From: Lepiota brunneoincarnata | Lineage: Eukaryota; Basidiomycota; Agaricomycetes; Agaricales; Agaricaceae | NCBI GenBank assembly: GCA_023014365.1 | Contig: JAEBUN010000008.1 | Coordinates: 1,426,001-1,490,000 of the forward strand | Length of the DNA: 64,000 bases | Direction: 5' to 3' | In this document: positions 21,810 to 32,318 of the stretch, piece by piece | Layout of the letters: the number at the start of each line of letters is the position of its first letter | How positions within the stretch are numbered: the stretch's first letter is position 1 | Notes under the pieces: generated by a model | The model's input: the letters and a program-made list of their open reading frames with translations, nothing else | What the model was told of the DNA's origin: nothing | Databases searched by the model: none | Made by a program: the position numbers and the translations under genes

Positions 21810-21827
21810 CCCTCGCGGTGGGCTCCA
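21810..21827 (-). other. Primer-binding site of A1
   Basis: Two bases after the LTR end (CCTTTTCA, then TC) the minus strand reads TGGAGCCCACCGCGAGG. It starts with the TGG expected to pair with a tRNA CCA end. I could not assign the tRNA from memory. This contrasts with the self-priming site in gypsy B. Confidence 0.6.
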
Positions 21828-21829
21828 GA

Positions 21830-23114
21830 TGAAAAGGTAGAAACGTTCGTATGTTTTAATATGGGTAGTGGGCTTGTTTTCACTAAGCTTAGCCGAAATT
21901 CGATAAGCTTAAGCTAATACAAGTGGAATGAGATAGATAAGGAACAGTTTTGTCTTTTAGGGTGTTCTGGGGGTGCGTTCTGACAGCGAAATTCAAGAGA
22001 GTAGTGTTTTAGAGGTTAACGAACAGCCGTTGAAGTTATCTTAGCCGTACGGTGCAACAATGAAAGGACAATCCCTGTCAATTCAAAGCGCGGGGTCTCT
22101 AGTCTCTGGTCTCTGGTCTCTGTCTCTGTCTCTGTCTCTAGCACTCTGGAACTCTAAACTCTGAACTCTGGTCTCTGTCTCTGTCTCTGGGTTGGTCGAC
22201 GACCGAAGAAATCACACTTAACGACGCACACTAAATAGCCCTCTGAAACCGTTCTTGATCACGGCTCGCAGACTTGCGTGTGGAAGCGGGGGTGAGACCT
22301 CTTGCTTCTCCACGAACAAGTGCGACCGTATTTATATTGTTTAGATACATACGAGAGATAGTAAATATGAAATAGAAAACAATAAGCTTAATTGTTACAG
22401 GCACTGTAGAACATTTTGGAAGGTTTGGCAGCATTTCTACCTTGCCCTGGGTTATGGGTTTTTCTCTGATTAACGAATGGCAATCCAGCCAGACGTGTTT
22501 CGTGCTCGTCTGCATTATTCTGCGTCCACGCGAGCGCGTTAAGACTCCGGATCAATTATGATCGGAATGTATAGTGGATGGACAGTCCCTTGATCCGTTG
22601 TAATTAATCTCAGTTAAGCAATAGGCCGAGGTGCCGGGACCCACAAAGCACTCGTTAATTAGGAGTCTTTGATATTTCTAGGGTTTTGGGCATCGGGTGT
22701 CGCCTCCCGAACGTTGAACGTTCCGTTCCGTGGTCCAGTCATCATTATTGGGCTCGCTTTCGACGTAATACTCCTGCGACAGCCGCTAGGTACATTCTTT
22801 ATATTCAAACGCATCCGGGTTCATCAGAAAACTGCTCGTAAGGTCCCTTGATGCGACCGGAGTATACTCGATAGACTATGTAGAGTCCTGAATCCCTCTG
22901 GAAAGCGTTCCGATAGTTTGGTTCACTAAGCTTAGTGATAATGAACTGGTTTGAACACTTCCAAGGCTCGAATATCCTCAATTCGGTCGAACTGGCTACT
23001 ACGGGACATAGTACCAATCCTCTATAGAGTTCTTTAATGATATAGCCAATGATTCTATGTAGAGAATCGTTCCGGAGTATGGAATTCATGTATAGGCGTG
23101 AAATCGGCGTATCA
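21830..23114 (-). repeat. 5' LTR of A1
   Basis: 1285 bp with TG...CA tips, nearly identical to 9234-10518. It is followed by the B1 leader, which resumes with the target duplication at 23115. Confidence 0.95.
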
Positions 23115-23491
23115 CCGCCACCCTCATCGCCTACCGAATCATCACTCTAGAACTCGAACGTATCACATGCCCCTGTCACTGTTGTGTCGTCAGATTGTGG
23201 AACCTATACTCAGGGATATCCATCATTGCAACCCAATTTTTCATTCTTCTAGCAATAATTGATCACTAGACAACTGCCACCACACCTCCAAAGAAGTTCT
23301 CAGCCCAAGAAACTCCATCACCTCCTCCCAAATTGAGAAGTAGAATCTTAGGATCAGGAACCCAGAACCCAGATCCCAGAAGAAACCCTATCCCTACTCA
23401 AACACCATCCCCGTTTTACCCCCCATCTCCATTCGACTTGCCGACCCCAAGTACATCAACATGAACAAGAACAAGTTTCGCTGACGAACTA
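23115..23491 (+). pseudogene. B1 leader (resumed) and gag N-terminus
   Basis: The leader ORF continues to its TAG near 23275. The gag start that is ATG in B2 (34141) reads ACA here (about 23290). A Pro/Ser-rich gag N-terminus of some 65 codons follows, with one TGA near 23461, until M1 is inserted at a TA (23490-23491). The stop is consistent with a CGA-to-TGA change. Confidence 0.6.
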
Positions 23492-25098
23492 CAGTGACCC
23501 ACAAAACCGATCCAATGTTTTGTACTTTTGACTTAAAGTAGTAATAGCTCAGTAAATAAAATAGCCATATTTGTGAATATATTTATAAACATAGCCAAAT
23601 ATGTCATATCTGACTCTGCAAAGTTGCGTCATGTAATACTTCCAAATTAGGCAATTATGAATTTTGTAATCATTTTAAGTCATTGGAACAGTTTTGTCAA
23701 TGACATATTATACTAGGCTATCCTATTATTTCTAGTACTTAGAGTAGCCCCCCCTGGCTTTGAGTACAGCTGCTACTCTTCTAGGCATACTTTCAATTAA
23801 CCTCTGACACTCAGAAGCTGGAATAGCATCCCACTCCTTTTCTACCCTCTGCCACAACTCCTCCATACCCTTGGGAGGAGATTCATACTCTCCCAACTTT
23901 CTCTTCACATATTCCCATAAGTGTTCAATGGGATTGAGGTCAGGTGACTGTGCTGGCCAGGTTAGGAGCCTAAAATGATTTTTTTGAAACCATTCTTTGG
24001 CCAGTGTACTCTTGTGTTTGGGGTCATTATCTTGCTGAAAGATAATATCTCGGGGTTTAAGCTTGTACCACCGGAGACTCTTCTTCAAATCTTCCTCCAA
24101 AATTTGCACAAACAACTCTGCATCCATCCTTCCATCAATCCTCACTGCATAGCCTGGGCCATCCCACAGCATACAGCCCCAAACCATCACTGATCCTCCT
24201 CCATACTTCAGAGTTCCCTTGACCAATCTTTCACTAAGCCCCTCTCCCTTCTTTTTCCATCCCCACTTCCTCCCATCTGACCCCAAACAATTAATTTTGG
24301 TCTCATCAGACCATACAACCAGCTTCCAGTCCTCCATAGTCCAATGCTGGTGTGTCAGAGCAAAATCCAGCCTAGCCCTCCTATGCTTGTCAGAGAGTAA
24401 AGGCTTTTTTTTGCTTGACTACAGCCTTCATTCCTGCCTGTTTGAGATGCCTTGCTACAGTCTGTGAAGAGACTGATGTCCCAATGATGGGAGCAAGAGA
24501 TTTGGCTATATCTACAGCAGTTTCAGCCTTGCCAGCAGAGATAAGATGGATAGCATGCCGAATATTAGTGGTAGAGAGTTTTGAAGGATGTCCTCCAAGT
24601 GATTTAGTAAGGCTGGAACAATTTTTAGAGGCTAGCCTGGATATGGTACTGCGCCCAACACCAGTAATTGCCTCAATTTTAGTATAGGAATGATGAGAAT
24701 TTAGCAAAGAGAGGATGGTTTGCTTTAGAGTAGAAGATAATGGCTTCATGGTAGGTAGGGGGGTTGAGAATGATGGGACATGGCTGTCAGCACATCTATT
24801 TATATGTCAAAGACACGTGGTCACATGATCTTGTTGATTCACAATCAACGGAGTCATGTGATTGCTTGGATTAGTATTAAAAATTACTATTGACAAAACC
24901 GTTCCAATGACTTAAAATGATTACAAAATTCATAATTGCCTCATTTAGAAGTATTACATAACGCGACTTTGCAGGGTCAGATATGACATATTTGGCTATG
25001 TTTATAAATATATTCACAAATTTAGCTATTTTATTTACTGAGCTATTACTACTTTAAGTCAAAAGTACAAAACATTGGAATGGTTTTGTGGGTCACTG
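23492..25098 (-). mobile_element. Tc1/mariner element M1
   Basis: Perfect outer inverted repeat CAGTGACCCACAAAACC / GGTTTTGTGGGTCACTG, with imperfect matches running further in. It is flanked by TA on both sides (23490-23491 and 25099-25100). It is 1607 bp, typical of the superfamily, and lies inside B1 gag. The inverted sequence near both ends (23540-23720 and 24890-25060) indicates long TIRs. Confidence 0.95.
23732..24749 (-). pseudogene. M1 transposase, one frameshift
   Basis: The N-terminal ORF (24749-24390) holds the paired helix-turn-helix DNA-binding domain. The second (24337-23732) holds the DDE domain with VWSDE, QQDND and NPIEHLW, giving DD34E spacing as in Tc1. The frames join if one base is removed from the run of eight A's on the minus strand near 24409-24416, so a single homopolymer change has disabled the gene. 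All three catalytic acids are intact. It could be a recent mutation or an assembly error. Confidence 0.85.
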
Positions 25099-25100
25099 TA

Positions 25101-26690
25101 GCAGAACAACAAAAAAAACAACAAGAAAGAGAATTAAAGGAACACTACAAACAAGAAGAAAGAAGACACAAACAAGCTGAAGAATACCGTGCTAAAGTAA
25201 ACCCATTAAACAACTACAAACTTCAAAGACTTGAATACATCCTCAAACAACCGAGAGAACTTTCCAAATCGGAAGAAAACTTACTCACATGCCACGAATA
25301 TGCAGTAAATCAGGGAAGAACTCCCCCAGTAGATAACGACTCCGATGTCTATATAACAGATGATAATCAATCAGATCCCAATCCACAACCCCCCACATTA
25401 CCTGCATCAACCGTACCCCTAGCCCTACCGGCTCCCCCTCTACAACCAACACAACCACCATCACTGCCACCGCTGCCGCCACCCGGACAATTACAAATAA
25501 TGGCTGCCACACCTACCCCAAAGGAGTTAGGACTCCTCAAACCCATCACCTTCAATGGAACTAGAAGACTGTTCGAAGATTGGATCTTCCAATGCAAAGT
25601 TTACATGCTCGCCAATGCAACCACGTACAACACCGACCTTGCTAGGACTTTATTTGTCCTTTCAACAATACAATCAGGAGATGCCTGAGCCTGGGCTAGA
25701 CAATACCTCCACAAGAGAAACGCCCAAACTCAGCAAGGACAACCCATAGCCATGGAATCATGGGACAACTTCACTGCCCGGCTCAGAGCCGACTTCACCC
25801 TGGCAGACGAACATGCGTATGCGCACACCAGACTCCAAACCCTGCACCAAGCAGGCAAACCAATGACTGAGTTCAACGCTCAGTTCAAGGAGCTTGTCCG
25901 TCAATCCAGACTCAATGAAGATCACACCCTGATCGATCTATACTGCAAGGCAATCGACTGCCGTATTGCCATGAAGATTGATGAATCGGAAAACCCTCCA
26001 ACGACCATTGCTGCTTGGTACACCCAAGCAAATAAACTCGATGACAACTTCCATCGAATCAATGCCCTATATGGCACCCCTAGGAACACGTTCCCCCAAA
26101 GGAACCAATACCAACCCAACCGTGGACCAAGTCATCCAAACAACAACGTGCCCTATGCACAATTCTATCAAAGGAGTAACACTCCATGCTTCACCCCACG
26201 AGACCCACACGCCATGGAAATAGACCATGCAACAGTAGAAGAAGGATTTGAAGATCCTTATCCTGAAATACCCCAACCGGAATATGCCAAAGAAGACTCC
26301 ACTCAAGAACCATTGGAGCTAGATGCCGTGGTCACCGGACAACAGATGATATCATACCAAAACCAAGAATGCTTCTGATGCGGAGCCAAAGATCATTGGG
26401 TCAGCAAATGCCCTCAACCACTGCTAGCTAGACACTTCCCAGGAATGTGTACTAACCCCCCTGGCCCTGCGAGAAACCCCAATCGTCCTTTTCCTAGACA
26501 ACAAAACACCCATCCTGGATTTCCAAACCGAAACACACAACAATCACCGCAATGCAAGTATTCCCTTGCTGTCGCAGAAGTTGCATCTCAGATGCACCAA
26601 ATGGTCAACAATCTCGACCCTGAACTCCAACAAGAACTCCACTCCGTGCTAGCCGAAGATCCGGAGATGCGTCCATTCCAGGATTTTTAA
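25101..26690 (+). pseudogene. B1 gag, main part
   Basis: This resumes gag after M1 in a single frame (0): a Gln/Lys/Glu-rich helical start, a Pro-rich linker, and a capsid domain with GTRRLFEDWIFQC and the LARTLFVLS helix. The tail has one CCHC knuckle with an in-frame stop inside it (TGA at 26376-26378). Another TGA lies at 25686. B2 has a coding CGA at the first of these positions. The zinc-knuckle stop is at a codon consistent with TGG-to-TGA. Gag ends at 26690. Pol is in another frame, so a frameshift is expected in the active family. Confidence 0.85.
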
Positions 26691-26859
26691 AAAGGAATGC
26701 TGTCAACCGATGTGCCCCTGCACGTTCCAGAACTCAGAAGGACATTTCATACTCTCACTCCCAGAAGGACATTTTCTTGATAAACTCTGTACAATTACGA
26801 CTATCCCCGAATAAATGATCCCTCTTCTTACCCATTGAGATTTGGAGTGAACAGACATC

Positions 26860-29800
26860 AAAACCCGTGGCCATCACTGCCCTGATAGACTCAGGAGCCC
26901 AAGGGAATTTCATATCCCACAAAGTCGTTGAATGACATGGTTATCAAACCAAATGGCTGGACCAACCAATTCCTCTCAGTAATGTTGACGGAACTGATAA
27001 TCAACATGGCAAGATCCATGAATACATCAAAATCAGAACCATCATTGATGGAAGAGACTGCACGCTAGAAGCATACATCACAAACACTGGTGAGAAAGAC
27101 CTCATCATCAGATTTCCCTGGTTGGAACAATATAATCCCAACATCAACTGGAAGACCAAAACATTCTCTTAGAAACCCCAAATCAACCACCAGGACTTTT
27201 CCAAACTCCTCAGAACCCTGCGACGACCTGTCGAACTTAACTCCATTGCCATGGATTTAATGGCTGGAAAGACTTCCCAACCCAAGGAGAACCCCGAAGA
27301 ATACGTCAACCTGTCAAACATTGACCTCAATACCTTCTCTCTAGAAAGAGAAATGAACCCAATGCTTCTAACCCCATTAGAAGTAAATGCCAAAGCAACA
27401 CACACCACAACGCTCCACAATGAGCAACACAACCCAACAAAATTGGCAAACCAAAAAGGAAAACAACTGGAATCAAACAAAGAACCACCCAAGATCCCTC
27501 AGAGATTTGCCTGATGGGCTAAAATATTCAACAAGAAAGCCTCAGAACGATTCCCACCATCAAGAACATTTGATCACGAAATCGAACTAAAACTGACATT
27601 CAAAGCAAAATCAATGAAACCTTATCAAGTGGCACCTGCCAAAGAAAAAGCGCTAAAAGAATTCATAGACAAAAACCTCTGAAAAGGGTACATTCGACCA
27701 TCAAAATCCCCTATGGCATTGCCCTTTTTCTTTGTTGCCAAGAAAGGAGGAGATCTCCGACCCTGCCAAGACTATTATTATCTAAACAATCACACTGTCA
27801 AAAACACCTACCCAATCCCCATGATTTCATCTATCATGGATAAACTCAAAGGAGCTAAGTACTTCACTAAGCTCGATGTCCGCCTAGGATACAATAACAT
27901 CAGAATCAAAGATGGCAACCAATGGAAAGCAGCGTTCAAGACTCCCATGGGTCTTTTCGAGCCGACTGTCATGTTTTTCGGACTCTGCAATAGTCCCGCA
28001 ACATTCCAACATATGATGGACACGTTATTCTCCGAAATAATGGAGAAAGGAGGAATCATCATCTACATGGATGATATCCTAATCTACGGTAAAACCCAGG
28101 AAGAAACCGACCGACTTATGGAAAAAGTACTGCAGATCCTGCAGGAAAATGACCTTTACCTCAAAACGGAGAAATGCAAGTTCAACAAACAACGACTCGA
28201 ATATCTTGGCATGATCATCATGCCAGACAAGATCAAAATGGATCCCAGAAAACTCAAAGGAATAGAAGACTGGCCAGTGCCGAAAACAGTCCAACACATC
28301 CGGAAATTCATTGGATTCTGTAACTTCTACCGGAAGTTCATCCGCAGCTACTCCCACCACACCAAACCCCTGAACCAACTCCTTTCCAAATTGAACAAAT
28401 TTGAATGGAAAGAAGAACAACAGAAAGCGTTCAAAACACTCAAGAACGAATTCTTAAAGGAACCAGTACTCCTTATGCCCAACTCCACAAAACCCTTCAA
28501 AATAGAAGCCGATGCTTCCAAATTTGCATCAGGAGCTGTCCTGTACCAACATGACATCAATGGAATACAGAAACCCATATCGTTCTATTCAAAGATGTTT
28601 GGACCAGTGGAACGCAATTATGACATCTATGACAGGGAACTTCTCGCAATTATCCGAGCCCTCGAAGAATGGCGCCATTACCTCCTTGGCAGTCCCCATA
28701 CCATCCGTATCAGAACGGACCATCAGAACCTCACATACTGGTGCAAACCCCAGAAAATCAACCACCGACAAGCATGATGGGTACAGACCCTCGCTGACTA
28801 CAACTTCAAATTAGAACACATCCCAGGATCAAAGATCCCTGCACCAGACGCTCTATCAAGATGTCCAGACCACATCCCTGATGAGGATAATGACAACGAA
28901 GACATCACTATGCTTCCAAACAACCTCTTTGTCACCACTACCAACATAGAAGATGAAAACCTGATCACAGTACTCCCAGAACACCTCTTTATCACCATAG
29001 TTGATATGGAACTCCAAGAAAGAATCACAGAATCACCCAAATACGATGCTAGAACCACCAAAGCATTCAAACTCCTGAAGGAAACCCACCCTAACGCCAC
29101 CGATAAAGACTTCGGAACAGTTCCAACCCCAAATGGTTCACTCCTCACGTTCCAAGAGCGTGTCATCATTCCAGAAGATCTTCAACTCAGACGCGATGTC
29201 ATTGCAAGATACCACGACCACCCTACACATGGCCACCCTGGAGAACAGGAAACATACCGCCTTGCCAAGAAGGAAGTTTATTGGCCAGGAATGTTGACGT
29301 TCATAAAGAACTACGTCAGAGGCTGTCCCGAGTGCCAGCAACACAAAATCATATGCAGACCGGATTGTGCACCAACTCAACCGATCCCACCTCCATCTTC
29401 CAAACACCCATTTGCCCAGATCTCATGGGACCTTATCACTGGTCTACCACCTAGCGCCGGTCATAATGCAATACTGTCTGTGGTGGACCACAGCCTTACA
29501 AAGGGGGTAATTTTCATCCCAACGTCAGATTGATCAAACGCCGATGACATTGGACAACTATTAATAGAAAAAGTCTTCACCAGATTCGGATTACCTGATA
29601 AAATCATATCAGATCGAGATCCCAGATTCGCCGCCAACTCCCTCCGACAACTAGCCAAATGTCTAAACATCCAACAGGCATTCTCAACTGCATACCATCC
29701 CCAGACAGATGGTTCCACTGAACAATACAATTAGGAAATCGAGACCTACCTTGCCATATACTGCACCAGAAACCCTCTTGATTGGTCAGAAACCCTCCCT

Positions 29801-30526
29801 ATTGCCAAGTTTGCACACAACTCCAAAATACATGCCTCAAGACAGAAATCCCCATTTGAACTAATCATGGGATACAACCCTCCACCGATACCCACGGTAA
29901 TGGAAACATCGAACTTTCCATCAGTAGACGAACGCATCAGGCTCCTTGATAACGCCAGAAAAAAAGCACACGTGGCACATCAACTCTCCGCCAATATTAT
30001 GAAACAAAGAACCAGAAGAACTGTCAAACCCCTTGAAACACATCAAAAAGTATGGCTAGAAGCCAAAAACCTCAAACTCCCTTTCATTTCCAACAAAATA
30101 TCCCCAAAACAACTAGGACCTTTCCTTATCTCAGAAGTCTTATCACCACTCACCTACAAACTAAAACTTCCAATCAAATGGAAAATACACCCAGTGTTCC
30201 ACAGAAGCCTTCTAACCCCATATACCAAAACAGAAGCATACGGATCTCATCCAACTCCACCACCACCAGACATCATCAATGAAGAAGAAGAATACGAAAT
30301 AGAAGCTATTCTAAATCACCACCAACACCGCAGAAAACTCCAATATTACGTCAAATGGAAAGGATACTCCCACACAGAGAATGAATGGATTGCCGATGAA
30401 ACACTCCACGCAAATGCCGAAGAATACTTAACCGAGTATAAAGAAGCTCATGGAATTCTCCAGAAAGAACAGGAACCCACCAGAACCTACCAAAGACAAC
30501 TCCGCTCCCACACCAGAAATACTTAA
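26860..30526 (+). pseudogene. B1 pol: protease, RT, RNase H, integrase, chromodomain
   Basis: One reading frame with seven in-frame stops (near 26935, 27170, 27513, 27680, 28777, 29533 and 29733). Protease has LIDSGAQ. RT has YMDDIL at about 28060. RNase H has EADASK and DRELLAI. Integrase has an HHCC finger (GHPGE...CPECQQHK) and a DLITGLP core start. The C-terminus is a clear chromodomain (YEIEAIL...YYVKWKGYS..ENEW), placing it among chromoviruses, which by family knowledge target heterochromatin. Comparison with B2 shows the stops are C-to-T or G-to-A changes, mostly at CGA codons. ORF3 starts two bases after the stop. Confidence 0.9.
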
Positions 30527-30527
30527 A

Positions 30528-31490
30528 ATGCCCATGAACCTTGACCTCACTCATCCCCAAACTACTCCCCCTTTCTCAACAACACCCTCACCAACTTCCT
30601 CATCATCTTCCATCATCATCATAAACAATGCAAGCGTCAAACATACTACACTTCAGACAACTCCTGTTCCGGCCCCATCTCCCTACACCCCTTCTCACAC
30701 CTTGGCTGCAACATACGCCTCCCTCAGGGATGAGACCCCCGACCCCAACGACACCCCAGAACCAACAGCCGCCCCAGCCCCCTCCCTTAGATACCATACA
30801 GCTGGAGTACAATCATATGGACCAGATCACCCTTCTGACAGAGATCTGCGTGAGGCTGCCACTGATGGAGCCTTTACAACTAAATTGGAACACACTTCAA
30901 TTTCAGAATACGACTGACAACTCTGGTACAACTACACCCACCACGTACAACAGACTAAGGCTCTCGCTACTGCGTACAATACGCAACGTGCCTGGGCAGA
31001 ATCACTTGAGCGACTTCTCTGCTCAAGATCAGGCCTCATGTCCAAGGTGTCGAAGAACCTACCCAAATGAGATGAGGTACATACCTTGCAGCCCCCCACT
31101 GCAACCATCCCCACCACTACCATGACGACCACTGCTGCAATCATCACCACCATCCCCAACAAGGGAAGAAAGCCCACCAGTGTTAGAAATCCCTTCAGAC
31201 TTCTCACCCCCACCAAGAACACCACCCACACCGTCGCCAATAACAACGTCCCAATTCGGAACTCCCCCAATCCCGTTCACTCACAAACCAACCCCCAAAC
31301 CACTGACAGATCAGTCTGTATCCAATGCAGACACACAGGTCACTGGGCCATGGATTGCCCCCAATTTGCCTGCCTTGGATGCAAGCAATATGCCCCAGGG
31401 CACTACTCATACGACTGCATCAAATATAGATGCCCCCACTGTGCCGTTTTTCAACCATGCCATAAACGGACCAAATGCCCAAGTTGAAAG
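30528..31490 (+). pseudogene. B1 ORF3: zinc-knuckle accessory protein
   Basis: ATG two bases after the pol stop (TAAAATG). About 320 codons with in-frame TGAs near 30916 and 31068. A Pro/Ser/Thr-rich N-terminus precedes a helical Gln/Trp-rich segment (QLWYNYTHH.QQTKALATAY) and then three closely spaced knuckles: CIQCRHTGHWAMDC, CLGCKQYAPGHYSYDC and CPHCAVFQPCHKRTKC. B2 has the same ORF (from 63269). A second gag-like or nucleic-acid-binding product between pol and the 3' LTR is unusual for chromoviruses. Function unknown. Confidence 0.6.
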
Positions 31491-31848
31491 ACTCGACACG
31501 CCCCCTACTCCAGAAATCCAGCAACCCATTCCTCAACCACTCCCACAACTCACCATAGATACATCGACCTCACTCATGACGATTATTACAAGGAATGCTA
31601 CAACAACATGGCCAAATCAAACATTACAGGAGAACCATGCAGTTCCTTCTGAAGAGAACCCAATCACACCACCAGAAGAAAGGATAGAGAGTCCCCACTT
31701 CAGATGCCTCCTATACGACATTTTCTATCCAGGACAACCTCCATCCCCAGAGACCACCACTATACTCGATCTCCACAGAACCCCCTACTCCCACCTTTTC
31801 TCCCATCATTCCTCCCAGACCAGACTCCACCAACCAAACCCAGATTGA
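31180..31848 (+). CDS. B1 overlapping ORF4, doubtful
   Basis: A 222-codon Pro/Thr-rich frame overlapping the zinc-knuckle half of ORF3 in another frame and ending 86 bases before the 3' LTR. It may be a shadow upstream of 31490; downstream it is the only open frame and could be the true ORF3 C-terminus reached by a frameshift. Confidence 0.3.
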   Translation: MLEIPSDFSPPPRTPPTPSPITTSQFGTPPIPFTHKPTPKPLTDQSVSNADTQVTGPWIAPNLPALDASNMPQGTTHTTASNIDAPTVPFFNHAINGPNAQVERLDTPPTPEIQQPIPQPLPQLTIDTSTSLMTIITRNATTTWPNQTLQENHAVPSEENPITPPEERIESPHFRCLLYDIFYPGQPPSPETTTILDLHRTPYSHLFSHHSSQTRLHQPNPD

Positions 31849-31934
31849 GTACTACAAACCAAACTACCTAGCCGAATACCCAGAGGAAGGAAACTAACGA
31901 GTTGTATGGAAAACAACTCTAGAAACAGACCTAA

Positions 31935-32318
31935 TGTTATCAGAAATCCTATCAGAAGGACAGATATTTTTAGTTATATTTCCCATGTCACTATGAAACT
32001 ATCAGTAGTGTACATCAGAAGGACGATTCTTACCACATGCCTCATGTCTCTTATATCTGACTCATAGTTACCTTGGTCCAAACTATTATAGTAGGAGTAC
32101 AGCCACACTTAGAAGTATATAAGGATACAGTACAATACCTTGTATCCTTATCTTAGTGTTATAAAGTTCTTGCCTCCTATACCTCTTTGCCATAACCGGC
32201 TGGACTTATAGTGCTCCGTCGTCTCTAAGTCACACTCAGTAGGACAGGATCAAGTCTGTATAGACATCCTGTGTCAAACCCCATGCTACTCAAGAGCAAA
32301 CCCCTAACCCGGGTAACA
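31935..32318 (+). repeat. 3' LTR of gypsy B1
   Basis: 384 bp, TGTTATCAG...GGGTAACA, nearly identical to 8642-9025. Followed by CCAAC (32319-32323), the same five bases that precede the 5' LTR, which closes B1 as a single 23.7 kb interval containing A1 and M1. No strong polypurine tract abuts it; the nearest purine run (GAGGAAGGAAA) is about 45 bases upstream. Confidence 0.95.

Larger units (their letters stand above)
9234..23114 (-). mobile_element. Gypsy A1, young 13.9 kb LTR retrotransposon with accessory genes
   Basis: The 1285 bp LTRs (9234-10518 and 21830-23114) differ at only about three positions by eye. The target duplication is CCGC (or ACCGC), confirmed by the uninterrupted leader of B2 near 33980. 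Order from 5' to 3' on the minus strand: LTR, PBS, gag, protease, RT/RNaseH/integrase. Two plus-strand spliced genes and the 3' LTR follow. It is unusually long for a fungal gypsy element because of the extra 4.3 kb between integrase and the 3' LTR. TAAGCTTA is repeated 28 times across it. Confidence 0.95.
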
